A stretch of DNA of 14,504 bases from Pseudocoprococcus catus (GCF_902381825.1 NZ_LR698973.1:486008-500511), one strand, 5' to 3'. Shown: positions 7,541 to 14,378, counted from the stretch's first letter. Program-made: numbers and translations. The notes: generated from the letters alone by a model not told the origin.

Positions 7541-7569
7541 TTGATATTCTGCGTATAATATGCTATATT
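7541..7569 (+). promoter_or_regulatory. Promoter of the AAA_14 ATPase gene
   Basis: TTGATA (7541-7546) and TATATT (7564-7569) are 17 bases apart, and the -10 has a TGC extension. The start would lie almost at the ribosome site, giving a very short leader. A consensus TATAAT at 7554-7559 without a -35 is an alternative that leaves a more usual leader. Confidence 0.5.
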
Positions 7570-7592
7570 GAGAAAAAAGGAGGAATGCAGAT

Positions 7593-8810
7593 ATGGTTGA
7601 ACGAAAAGAATATCTTGACCAGCTTTGGGCATGGAAAGACGAGCAGCAGATCAAAGTCGTGACCGGAATCCGTCGCTGTGGAAAATCTGTACTTCTGGAA
7701 CAGTATCAGCAGAGACTCTTAGCGAATGGAGTCACGCCAGAACAGATTATTTCTATCAATTTTGAAAATCTGGATTACGAACCTTTAAAAGATTATATGA
7801 AGCTGTACAATTACCTCAAAGAACGTTTGTGTGCAGATAAGATGACATATATCTTTTTGGATGAGGTTCAGGAAGTTCCATCATTCGAGAAAGTGGTTGA
7901 CAGCCTTTATATTAGAGACCATGTGGATGTTTATATCACAGGTTCCAATGCATATATGCTGTCAAGTGAGCTTGCAACACTTTTGTCAGGAAGATACACA
8001 GAGATCAAGATGCTGCCGCTTTCCTTCCGCGAGTATATGGTGGTGACAGGTATGGCAAAAGAGGAAGCTTTTGCAGAGTTTATGAAAACTGGCGGAATTC
8101 CGTATGTGGCAGTAATGAACCGCACGGATGAAAAAATAGATCAGTATTTGGAAGGAATCTATAACACCGTCATTGTAAAAGAGATTGAGCAGCGGCAGGC
8201 AAGAAGAGAAAAAGAGGGTGGAAAACGAAAAATCACAGACATTGCGCTGCTAAAGACAATTGCCAGATATCTGGCAAGCGTTATCGGCAGTCCGGTGTCT
8301 ATGAAAAGTATAACAGACTACCTGACCTCAGCGGGAAGGAAAGTATCCCAAAACACAGTCAGTAATTATGTTGAAGCTCTGACAGAGTCCTTCATTTTTT
8401 ATCCCGTGGAGAGGCTTGACATTGTGGGAAAGCAGCTCTTAAAGGTCAATAATAAGTTTTATATGGTAGATATGGGAATCAGAAACCACATTCTTCCAAG
8501 AAAGCGGTATGATCTTGGATTTACCATTGAGAACATTGTGTATCTTGAACTTTCACGAAGGGGCGGCAAAGTCAATATTGGAAAATGCGGTTCTACTGAG
8601 GTTAACTTTGTGACACAGAAGGAAGGGGTGCTTACCTATTATCAGGTGACTGCTGATATGACGGCGGAAGAAACCTTTGAGAGAGAGATGAGACCGCTGC
8701 GTAGCATTCAGGATAATTATGAAAAGATTGTCCTGACACTGGATCGATTTTCACTCGGAAATTACGATGGCATAAAAGTTGTGAATGTCATCGATTGGCT
8801 ATTGGGATGA
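7593..8810 (+). CDS. AAA_14/DUF4143 family ATP-binding protein
   Basis: An intact 405-residue protein of the AAA_14 plus DUF4143 architecture. The N-terminal ATPase has Walker A GIRRCGKS (25-32), Walker B YIFLDEVQE (86-94), a sensor-like VYITGSNA (113-120) and the family's LSGRY (131-135) followed by LPLSFREY. The C-terminal half (about 200-370) is the DUF4143 region, with a winged-helix-like SMKSITDYLTSAGRKVSQNT and a PD-(D/E)XK-like end (IENIVYLELSRRG, then a late VNFV strand). The ATG follows AAAGGAGG. It is monocistronic, between a terminator and a long spacer. The family is widespread in Clostridia and Bacteroidetes, often in many copies, and its function is unproven; nucleic-acid-related or defence roles have been suggested. 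No lesion is seen in the core, though a second frame stays open past its stop. Confidence 0.93.
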   Translation: MVERKEYLDQLWAWKDEQQIKVVTGIRRCGKSVLLEQYQQRLLANGVTPEQIISINFENLDYEPLKDYMKLYNYLKERLCADKMTYIFLDEVQEVPSFEKVVDSLYIRDHVDVYITGSNAYMLSSELATLLSGRYTEIKMLPLSFREYMVVTGMAKEEAFAEFMKTGGIPYVAVMNRTDEKIDQYLEGIYNTVIVKEIEQRQARREKEGGKRKITDIALLKTIARYLASVIGSPVSMKSITDYLTSAGRKVSQNTVSNYVEALTESFIFYPVERLDIVGKQLLKVNNKFYMVDMGIRNHILPRKRYDLGFTIENIVYLELSRRGGKVNIGKCGSTEVNFVTQKEGVLTYYQVTADMTAEETFEREMRPLRSIQDNYEKIVLTLDRFSLGNYDGIKVVNVIDWLLG

Positions 8811-8892
8811 GGAATCTGTGGATGCATCGTCAAGTTTGAAGGAACTTCCAGATGAAATTTTGAAAATCACAGATGAAAAACTGTTTGAATAA
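8806..8892 (+). other. Open +1-frame tail overlapping the ATPase stop
   Basis: In the next frame the sequence reads DEESVDASSSLKELPDEILK and on to KITDEKLFE before TAA at 8890. It has no start of its own. It may be an ancestral C-terminal extension shifted out of frame, or the end of a lost gene. Weak evidence. Confidence 0.25.
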
Positions 8893-8918
8893 AAATAAGA
8901 AAAACCTATTGATTGACC

Positions 8919-8933
8919 TATACACTGTGTATA
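8919..8933. promoter_or_regulatory. 15-bp perfect palindrome, operator candidate
   Basis: TATACACTGTGTATA is a perfect palindrome around one central base. It sits directly after TTGACC (8913-8918) and overlaps TATAAT (8930-8935). The -35/-10 spacing is too short (11) for a normal promoter. The form resembles operators of GntR/YtrA-type repressors, but no such gene is in the window. The rest of 8893-9103 shows only the promoter listed separately. Confidence 0.4.
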
Positions 8934-8992
8934 ATTTTGAATGAATCGTAGGGAAAAAAGCAGCATGATCAGATAACATTTACAGAAATGAC

Positions 8993-9021
8993 TTGCAATA
9001 AAGGAATAAGTTGGTTAAAAT
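8993..9021 (+). promoter_or_regulatory. Promoter of the nucleotidyltransferase/macro gene pair
   Basis: TTGCAA (8993-8998) and TAAAAT (9016-9021) lie exactly 17 bases apart, with start expected near 9028. The leader to the TTG start at 9104 would be about 75 bases. Confidence 0.55.
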
Positions 9022-9103
9022 ATTTAGAGTGAAAGTCATTAAAAATAAGGACAGTCATTAAGATAAATTGTATTGATGAAATATACATGGGAGGTAGAAA
9101 GTT

Positions 9104-10015
9104 TTGGAAACAACATTACTGATTATGGCAGCAGGCATTGGTTCACGTTTTGGCGGCGGTATTAAACAGCTGGAGCCTGTAGATGATAAAGGACATATTA
9201 TCATGGATTATTCAGTTCATGATGCCATTGAGGCCGGATTTAATAAAGTTATCTTTATTATTCGCAGAGATATTGAGGAAGAGTTTAAGGAAGTCATCGG
9301 TGACAGGATTGCCGCTGTCTGTGCAGACAATGGTGTGACCGTGGATTATGCCTTCCAGGATATCAGGGATATTCCGGGTGAGCTGCCGAAGGATCGTACG
9401 AAGCCATGGGGAACCGGACAGGCTGTTCTGGCAGCGAAGGATTTGATCACAACGCCATTTATCGTTATCAACGCAGATGATTATTATGGCAAAGAGGGAT
9501 TCCAGGCCGTGCATGATTACCTTGTAAAAGGCGGTAAGTCCTGTATGGCCGGTTTTGTTCTGAAGAATACATTGTCAGACAATGGCGGTGTTACCCGAGG
9601 TATATGCAAGATGGATGCAGACAACAATCTGACAGAGGTTGTTGAGACGAAGAATATTGTCAAAACTGCCGATGGCGCAGAAGCAGATGGTGTCAAGCTG
9701 GATATCGATTCATTGGTATCTATGAATATGTGGGGACTGACACCGGAATTTCTGAATGTTCTTGAGAAAGGATTTGCAGCGTTTTTCGAGAAAGAAGTGC
9801 CGGCGAATCCTTTAAAAGCAGAATATTTAATTCCGATTTTTATTGGTCAGCTGCTTGAAAAAGGACAGGTGGCAGTAAAGGTGTTAAAGACCAATGATAC
9901 CTGGTACGGTATGACTTATCGAGAAGATGTAGAAGCTGTCAGAGAGAGTTTCCGCAAAATGCTTGCTGAAGGCGTATATACTGAAGAACTGTTTGGTGAT
10001 TTAGAGGATAAATAA
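9104..10015 (+). CDS. Sugar-1-phosphate nucleotidyltransferase family protein
   Basis: A 303-residue Rossmann-type NTP transferase, forming an NDP-sugar from an NTP and a sugar-1-phosphate in the cytosol. Seen: the nucleotide-binding loop AAGIGSRFGGGIKQLEP (9-25), the PWGTGQAVL segment (101-109) and the metal-binding NADDYYG (123-129). Length fits a full single-domain enzyme, without the C-terminal beta-helix of GlmU/GlgC. The TTG start at 9104 is supported by GGGAGG 8-9 bases upstream; no better start lies nearby. It is followed after a single base by the macro-like gene, implying one transcript. It is not close enough to GalU, RmlA or GlmU to name the sugar. The pairing with a nucleotide-sensor-type protein is unusual for a housekeeping copy. 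Confidence 0.88.
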   Translation: METTLLIMAAGIGSRFGGGIKQLEPVDDKGHIIMDYSVHDAIEAGFNKVIFIIRRDIEEEFKEVIGDRIAAVCADNGVTVDYAFQDIRDIPGELPKDRTKPWGTGQAVLAAKDLITTPFIVINADDYYGKEGFQAVHDYLVKGGKSCMAGFVLKNTLSDNGGVTRGICKMDADNNLTEVVETKNIVKTADGAEADGVKLDIDSLVSMNMWGLTPEFLNVLEKGFAAFFEKEVPANPLKAEYLIPIFIGQLLEKGQVAVKVLKTNDTWYGMTYREDVEAVRESFRKMLAEGVYTEELFGDLEDK

Positions 10016-10016
10016 T

Positions 10017-10904
10017 TTGAAGGCTTTTTCTAAAGTTGAATTTTACGATCGCGTTTTATGGAAGAATTATCTGGCGGTTATCGGTGTTGTCGGTACGATT
10101 GTGACATTGATTTCATTTTTTGTAACGGCCGAAGATATTGACAGGTTTTCTGCAAAACAGCTGGCTGCTTTTTTGGTTGCTGGACTGGTGTTGATATTTT
10201 CTGTGATGTGGTATAGTGCCAATCACAGAAAGCATGCGGTGAAGATGATTAACAATACGATTGTAAGAATTGCAGAGGGCGATATTTTTGAGCTGATGGA
10301 ACGGGATCCGGATAAACGCATCGACGAGTTGTCGGTCATTGGGGCCAATGATTTTTATGATACGCTGGTGGATGATCGAATTGTGGCCAGAAAAACGCTG
10401 CATGGGCAGTATATTGAGCAAATCAGGAAAGCAGGAAAACTGAAACAGTTGGAGAGCACGATAGAGCAGGACGTTTTATTAAATAAACCGGAGCATTGTC
10501 AATGTGTACCAGGCAGACAAGCAGGAAGAAAAGTCAGATATCCTCTGGGCAGTGTCGTAGAATTTGAGAATTATGTACTGACTGCTTTTACAAAGTTTGA
10601 TGAGGATAATAAAGCTTATTTATCCGCAGAGGAGTATGTGGGATTCTGGATGCAGTTCTGGAAAAATATTGATGAGATTTATGCGGGACGGACATTAAAT
10701 ATTCCTTTAATGGGGGCAGGAATTACGCGCTTTCGAGATGGAAAGCCATCAAAGCAGGAATTATTGGAAGTTATGCTATGGACGCTGAAAATCAGTGGTT
10801 TCCACAATACATATTCGGATGGGAAGGTTAATATCGTTATTTATCGGTCAGATGTGAAAGATATTGATTTTTACCATATCCAGCATAATTTAAGCCTGGA
10901 ATAA
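10017..10904 (+). CDS. Two-TM macro-like (DUF6430-type) protein
   Basis: A 295-residue protein with two membrane helices at about 18-38 and 48-66, a short linker, and a cytosolic macro-like domain (about 80-290). Family marks are GANDFYDT (109-116), TLHGQYIEQI (127-136), an acidic FTKFDEDNKAYLS (191-203), WKNIDEIYAGR (215-225) and PLMGAGITRF (230-239). The last two correspond to the macro helix and the glycine loop that binds ADP-ribose-like ligands. Such 2TM-macro proteins have been predicted to be sensors or effectors in nucleotide-centred conflict systems; the biochemistry is unproven. The TTG start lies one base after the TAA of the nucleotidyltransferase gene, with AGAGGAT just upstream inside that gene, so translation is probably coupled. 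It ends 36 bases before the retron RNA. The stretch around EHCQCVPGRQAG (159-170) is Cys-rich and odd for the family. Confidence 0.82.
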   Translation: MKAFSKVEFYDRVLWKNYLAVIGVVGTIVTLISFFVTAEDIDRFSAKQLAAFLVAGLVLIFSVMWYSANHRKHAVKMINNTIVRIAEGDIFELMERDPDKRIDELSVIGANDFYDTLVDDRIVARKTLHGQYIEQIRKAGKLKQLESTIEQDVLLNKPEHCQCVPGRQAGRKVRYPLGSVVEFENYVLTAFTKFDEDNKAYLSAEEYVGFWMQFWKNIDEIYAGRTLNIPLMGAGITRFRDGKPSKQELLEVMLWTLKISGFHNTYSDGKVNIVIYRSDVKDIDFYHIQHNLSLE

Positions 10905-10923
10905 GTAGCCAAATAAGAATACA

Positions 10924-10934
10924 TATGATAAAAT
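10924..10934 (+). promoter_or_regulatory. Possible -10 region of the retron RNA
   Basis: TATGAT (10924-10929) and an overlapping ATAAAAT lie 10-15 bases before the a1 arm, at the spacing expected if transcription starts at the RNA. No convincing -35 is found. Read-through from the upstream gene is the alternative. Confidence 0.3.
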
Positions 10935-10940
10935 AAAGCT

Positions 10941-11103
10941 AAGAGATTCTAGTATTAATCTAAAGGCCTATGGCCTTTGGTTCTCTGAGTTGAGTTCAGA
11001 GAATGAAAGATTGCTGACATTCGTGGCGAGTTAAAGGACTCGAACCGATGCCAGCATTGGTTCGAGTCCTTTAACTCGCTTCCGGTTTAATGTAGAGTCT
11101 CTT
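10941..11103 (+). ncRNA. Retron msr-msd non-coding RNA
   Basis: Template and primer RNA for a retron RT. The outer a1/a2 pairing joins AAGAGATTCTAGTATTAA (10941-10958) with TTAATGTAGAGTCTCTT (11087-11103): TTAA/TTAA, TCTA/TAGA, one U-G, and AAGAGA/TCTCTT, with a small internal loop holding G10952, a possible branch guanosine. The msr carries two perfect hairpins: AAAGGCC-TAT-GGCCTTT (10962-10978) and TTCTCTGA/TCAGAGAA (10981-11003, 7-base loop). The msd is a long stem with 21 perfect pairs (11026-11046 with 11059-11079), then a G-U pair and ATGC/GCAT around a tiny CA loop. Order RNA-effector-RT matches type II-A retrons. I cannot fold or align it, so the branch site and msd ends are estimates. 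It resembles a tRNA T-arm in sequence only. Confidence 0.88.
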
Positions 11104-11129
11104 TTTATTTTTATAGTTGGTAAGAGAAG

Positions 11130-12077
11130 ATGGATATACTGGGAGATAAGGTAATATGTCAACTGATTCAAAGCCTGAAAGTCAGGCTGAGAAAGAAGAC
11201 GATTTCGAGCCGGGAACAGCCTTTTTTATCGGCACCAAGGCTGATATTTGTATGCGGCAAGGAGTGGGTTGACAGTGAGGAGACAATTCGTAATTATACA
11301 ATCAGAACTTTGAGAAAATGTAGAATAGCGAATCACTATGGTACACAGAATGAAGCTGTTCTGTGTATTATTGCAGAGAAATTGTATGTGCAGGATCTGT
11401 CGGAGGACATTTTTTCTTTTGAGAAGATGTTGGCAGAAATCAGTGATCGTATTATCATTGTGGCAGAAAGCCCGGGAACATTTTGTGAATTGGGTGCTTT
11501 TGTAATGGATGAAGACTGCAGAAGAAAGACCATGGTGATCAATGAGGACAATGCAGATTATGAGAATTCATTCATTACAAAAGGACCAATCAAGAAACTG
11601 GAATCATTGAATGAAAGCAGTATTATCAGGCACAATGGCCTGGAACGGATCAAGAACAGCCATGAGTATAATTTCAAAGTTCAGGAGATAGCCAAGGCAC
11701 CGTTGACGATTGCTATTAATGATAATGCGGGTTCTGTTGAATTAAAAAGCCTGATCTATGAATTGGCCAATATCGTTGAATTATTTCAGCCTGTTGAGTA
11801 TTTTGAAATTGAGACATTATATAAGCGTTTAAAGGATTTTGAAGGGTATACGATTAAGAATACAGCGGATCACAAGATCAGAAGTATCCGGCAGGTATTA
11901 TCATTGATGGAGAAGATGGATATGCTGCTTCGACAGGATGGTTATTATATTTTAAATAAGAACATTTCCTGTTACAATGTGATGTTTCGAATTTCAAGGA
12001 AAGAATTTAATGATTTCAGGATTATGTATCTTAATCGCCTGAATAAGTGTCAGAAGAGCAGGGTGGATGTATTATGA
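11130..12077 (+). CDS. Retron St85-type effector (NDT-like, type II-A)
   Basis: A 315-residue toxin-type effector. Residues about 35-200 form a nucleoside deoxyribosyltransferase/SLOG-like Rossmann domain: PRLIFVCGKEW (36-46), SDRIIIVAESPGTFCELGAF (105-124) with E120 as the likely catalytic glutamate, and ITKGPIKKL. Residues about 205-305 look like a winged-helix DNA-binding domain (ETLYKRLKDFEGYTIKN, IRSIRQVLSLMEKMDMLLRQ). In characterised type II-A retrons such an effector is an N-glycosidase-like toxin held inactive by the RT-msDNA complex and released during phage attack. The ATG is 26 bases after the RNA, with only a weak AAGAGA ribosome site, which fits low toxin expression. Its stop overlaps the RT start (ATGA at 12074-12077). 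Core motifs are intact, so it could be active. Confidence 0.88.
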   Translation: MDILGDKVICQLIQSLKVRLRKKTISSREQPFLSAPRLIFVCGKEWVDSEETIRNYTIRTLRKCRIANHYGTQNEAVLCIIAEKLYVQDLSEDIFSFEKMLAEISDRIIIVAESPGTFCELGAFVMDEDCRRKTMVINEDNADYENSFITKGPIKKLESLNESSIIRHNGLERIKNSHEYNFKVQEIAKAPLTIAINDNAGSVELKSLIYELANIVELFQPVEYFEIETLYKRLKDFEGYTIKNTADHKIRSIRQVLSLMEKMDMLLRQDGYYILNKNISCYNVMFRISRKEFNDFRIMYLNRLNKCQKSRVDVL

Positions 12078-12898
12078 GATTGAGTGAGAGGATTGCGAAG
12101 GGAATTGGTATTGACGAATCTTATGTCACTATTATTGCATCCCGCAATAATTTATACGCAAAATATTATATTCCGAAGAAAAATGGACGCTATCGTCTGA
12201 TCCTGCAGCCTTCTAAGGAATTAAAGGTTCTGCAGCGCTGGCTTCTCAGAAATATTTTTGCTTATTTTCCCGTATCTGAATATAGTTCCGCATATAGTAA
12301 AGGGAATTCTGTCAGAAAGAATGCAGCGGTACATAAAGAAGGAAGATATTTGCTGCATACGGATATTACTAACTTTTTTCCAACTATTTCCCGAACAATG
12401 TTGAAGCAGTATTTTCAATCCAATGAGAGTTTGACGAGAAAGCTTGGGATGGCAGATGAGGATATTGAGTTGATTCTGGATATTTGCTTATATAGAGGTG
12501 AGAATCTGGTTGTTGGCAGTGTGGCATCTCCGCAGATTGCCAATATGCTGATGTATGCATTTGATCTGGAATTGAAGCAAATGCTGGATGACTTTGGCAG
12601 TTTTCGCTACACCCGATATGCAGATGATATTGTTATTTCATCGATGTCTTTCATAGATGAACAGGTTTTGAAGCAGACAGAACAGTTAATGATCAAGTAT
12701 GGTTTCAAAATGAATCATGAAAAGACTTATTATATGGGGAAGAATGGTAAACGCCAGGTGACAGGGATTGTTCTGGATAATAATCGCAATGCATTAACGA
12801 TCGGTAATAAGAAATACAAAAAGTTTCAGCGTCAGCATACAAAATCTTCCCTTCAATTATGTTCTTTTTATTCACTGCCATTATTTCTCATTCAGTGA
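12074..12898 (+). CDS. Retron reverse transcriptase, C-terminally truncated
   Basis: I choose ATG 12074 (274 residues) because it gives the ATGA overlap with the effector and the usual MRLSERIAKGIGI N-terminus; the upstream ATG at 12047 would add nine residues. RT motifs are present: YRLILQPS (40-47), LLHTDITNFF with D97, VVGSVASPQIAN (147-157), RYADDIVIS (181-189, catalytic YADD) and RQVTG (227-231), the retron VTG mark. Homology ends near YKKFQRQ (248-254). The last 20 residues (HTKSSLQLCSFYSLPLFLIQ) do not look like the retron thumb and run into the end of the convergent gene. Retron RTs are usually about 310-330 residues, so roughly 50 C-terminal residues that hold the RNA are missing. 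msDNA production is doubtful. The gene may be a recent deletion pseudogene. Confidence 0.88.
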   Translation: MRLSERIAKGIGIDESYVTIIASRNNLYAKYYIPKKNGRYRLILQPSKELKVLQRWLLRNIFAYFPVSEYSSAYSKGNSVRKNAAVHKEGRYLLHTDITNFFPTISRTMLKQYFQSNESLTRKLGMADEDIELILDICLYRGENLVVGSVASPQIANMLMYAFDLELKQMLDDFGSFRYTRYADDIVISSMSFIDEQVLKQTEQLMIKYGFKMNHEKTYYMGKNGKRQVTGIVLDNNRNALTIGNKKYKKFQRQHTKSSLQLCSFYSLPLFLIQ

Positions 12899-13723
12899 CG
12901 CTTTAAACCCAGCAATCTCCTTTGTCCGCTTTGCCTGCTCGATTGTGAGGAACAGCATCAGCCCCTGTTGAAAGATACCATCATACCACGCTTCTTTTTG
13001 CTGCTTTGTCATCTTATCAAACTTTTCAACATACTTTGACTTATCTGACGGATCGCAATTATTATGTCTGATATTCATTTTATTGACAAGGAAAAAGAAA
13101 TCAGAACATAAAGTTTTATTCAGATTATCAAGTTCCTTTCGTTTTGGCTCTAAAGCATCTGCCAATTTTCGCAATATGTCCTTCTTCGCTCCCAAATCTC
13201 CTTTTAAAAGGTAGTGATGATACTCAAGAATAATCTGAGCCAGATCAGGTTCTACCAAATCTACCACCGCTGAAACTGCTGCATCTTTCTGAACAATAAT
13301 CAGCCGACCATCCTTTTGCTTCACCATTTCGTGATTGATTTTTTCCAGATCATACAAAATCGTGTCTTTCACCAACCGGATCTTGGACGCATATGTCAGT
13401 GCATGCTTTGTTTCCAATAACTGCATCATATTCAACATCATCTCTGAATAGAGCAAAAAATCGTCCATCTTGATATGCTTTCTATCCGGTTCATAATCTT
13501 CCCCATAAACATCTGATTCCGTATATGTAAAACCCAAATGACATCTTAATTCCCAGAAAGAAATAAAATTTCCACGGAACGGCCAGTCACTGAAATCTTT
13601 TTCTATCACAGCTTCCAGGCTCAGCATCAATTCATCATTGATAATCTTATCTTCGATTTTCTCATATTCCTTTTGAAAATCAATTTCTCGTTCCAGCAAT
13701 TCAAAAAAATTCTTTCGTGCCAA
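12881..13723 (-). CDS. Unrecognised 280-residue helical protein
   Basis: No family recognised. The TTG start at 13723-13721 is supported by AAGGTGA upstream on the minus strand. The protein is soluble, acidic and mostly helical: an N-terminal charged helix (FFELLEREIDFQKEYEKIED), a central part with WPFRGNFISFWELRCHLGFT and a conserved-looking YGEDYEPDRKH, a helical middle (about 90-200), and a basic C-terminus ending KRTKEIAGFKASLNEK. No catalytic motif or membrane segment is seen. It is convergent with the truncated RT, and the 3' ends overlap by 18 bases. A 26-base segment of its 3' end recurs at 14050-14075, suggesting a former second copy. It has its own promoter and an operator-like palindrome upstream. 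Confidence 0.75.
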   Translation of the reverse strand: MARKNFFELLEREIDFQKEYEKIEDKIINDELMLSLEAVIEKDFSDWPFRGNFISFWELRCHLGFTYTESDVYGEDYEPDRKHIKMDDFLLYSEMMLNMMQLLETKHALTYASKIRLVKDTILYDLEKINHEMVKQKDGRLIIVQKDAAVSAVVDLVEPDLAQIILEYHHYLLKGDLGAKKDILRKLADALEPKRKELDNLNKTLCSDFFFLVNKMNIRHNNCDPSDKSKYVEKFDKMTKQQKEAWYDGIFQQGLMLFLTIEQAKRTKEIAGFKASLNEK

Positions 13724-13755
13724 TGTTGTTCACCTTCTTGCTCTTCATATTTCGC

Positions 13756-13773
13756 TAATTATTCCAATAATTA
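13756..13773. promoter_or_regulatory. TAATTATT/AATAATTA palindrome, operator candidate
   Basis: Eight-bp perfect arms around CC, in the leader between the extended -10 and the TTG start of the minus gene. The arms are AT-only, so chance is not excluded. Confidence 0.35.
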
Positions 13774-13788
13774 ACATAACTCAATTCT

Positions 13789-13797
13789 ATTCTAGCA
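13789..13797 (-). promoter_or_regulatory. Extended -10 promoter for the 280-residue protein
   Basis: On the minus strand, TGCTAGAAT is a good extended -10. A TTTTGT lies 17 bases upstream as a weak -35. The expected start near 13782 gives a leader of about 60 bases. Confidence 0.45.
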
Positions 13798-13934
13798 TAA
13801 AACGGAATACAACAAAAGATGCTGTTACTCGATTTAAATAGAGCCGCAGGATTGTCATTTAAAATATCATTCATTCTTTGTGTATTCTTATATTCCTATG
13901 AAATGCTTGGAACCATAACAACGTAAATGCTTAT

Positions 13935-13956
13935 TGCCGCCTGAAAACAGGCGGCA
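13935..13956. repeat. GC-rich hairpin
   Basis: TGCCGCCTG and CAGGCGGCA form a perfect 9-bp stem with an AAAA loop. There is no T-run on either side in either direction, so it is not a standard terminator. It is the only strong structure in 13800-14026, where I see no gene. Confidence 0.45.
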
Positions 13957-14026
13957 GCCCTGGATGAGCTGATGACAAAAAGTTAAGCAATGTAGCGACT
14001 ATTCATGAGAGCAATACAGTGACAGC

Positions 14027-14096
14027 TCATGAGGTCAGTAACACTTTACCTTTAAACTCAGCAATCTTCTTTGTCATCTTATCGTCATAACCCGTT
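14027..14096 (-). pseudogene. 3' remnant related to the gene at 12881-13723
   Basis: The minus strand reads STGYDDKMTKKIAEFKGKVL before a TGA at 14029-14027. TKKIAEFK parallels TKEIAGFK near the C-terminus of the 280-residue protein. At DNA level 14050-14075 matches 12901-12926 at 24 of 26 positions. No start or upstream body remains. Confidence 0.5.
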
Positions 14097-14107
14097 GAAC
14101 ATATAAT

Positions 14108-14157
14108 AAAAAAGCCCGCCAGCGCACCCTGTAGAATTTACACAGTACGTCAGCGGG
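14108..14157 (-). terminator. Intrinsic terminator for the Rpn fragment (minus strand)
   Basis: On the minus strand an imperfect hairpin (CCCGC with GCGGG outside, CTGT with ACAG inside) is followed by CTTTTTT (14114-14108). It lies 11 bases beyond the stop codon of the Rpn fragment. Confidence 0.65.
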
Positions 14158-14168
14158 TTCAGAATCAA

Positions 14169-14366
14169 TTATGCACTCTTTTTCTTATCCAATTCCTCAA
14201 CCTCATCAACCGTAAGTTTCGTAGCTTGTGCTATTTCAGCATACGTCAATTTTCCAAGCAAAAGCAAGCTCTTTGCTGTCTCAATCTAATTCTTTCTTGC
14301 TGCTTCTTTTGCCGCTTCATTTCTCATATCTTCCATTACTTTGCACATAACTGCCACTCCTTCTAT
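14169..14366 (-). pseudogene. C-terminal fragment of an Rpn/PD-(D/E)XK transposase-nuclease family gene
   Basis: On the minus strand the frame reads MCKVMEDMRNEAAKEAARKN, a TAG (14288-14286), then IETAKSLLLLGKLTYAEIAQ and TKLTVDEVEELDKKKSA. This is the typical helical tail of Rpn-family proteins (recombination-promoting nuclease/putative transposase), with the LLxLGKLTxxEIAxxTxLTVEEVxxL repeat. The nuclease domain is absent: an in-frame TAA (14369-14367) cuts the upstream side. The TAG probably came from GAG or another sense codon. The ATG at 14348 has AGAAGGAG in front, so a 20-residue peptide could still be made. Ends at the terminator below. Confidence 0.75.
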
Positions 14367-14378
14367 TTAACGGAAAAT

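Noticed and set aside
11041..11084. GGTTCGAGTCC looks like a tRNA T-arm, suggesting a tRNA gene.
   Set aside because: The flanking five bases do not form a T-stem, there is no anticodon arm, D-arm or acceptor stem, and the segment is fully used in the long msd hairpin.
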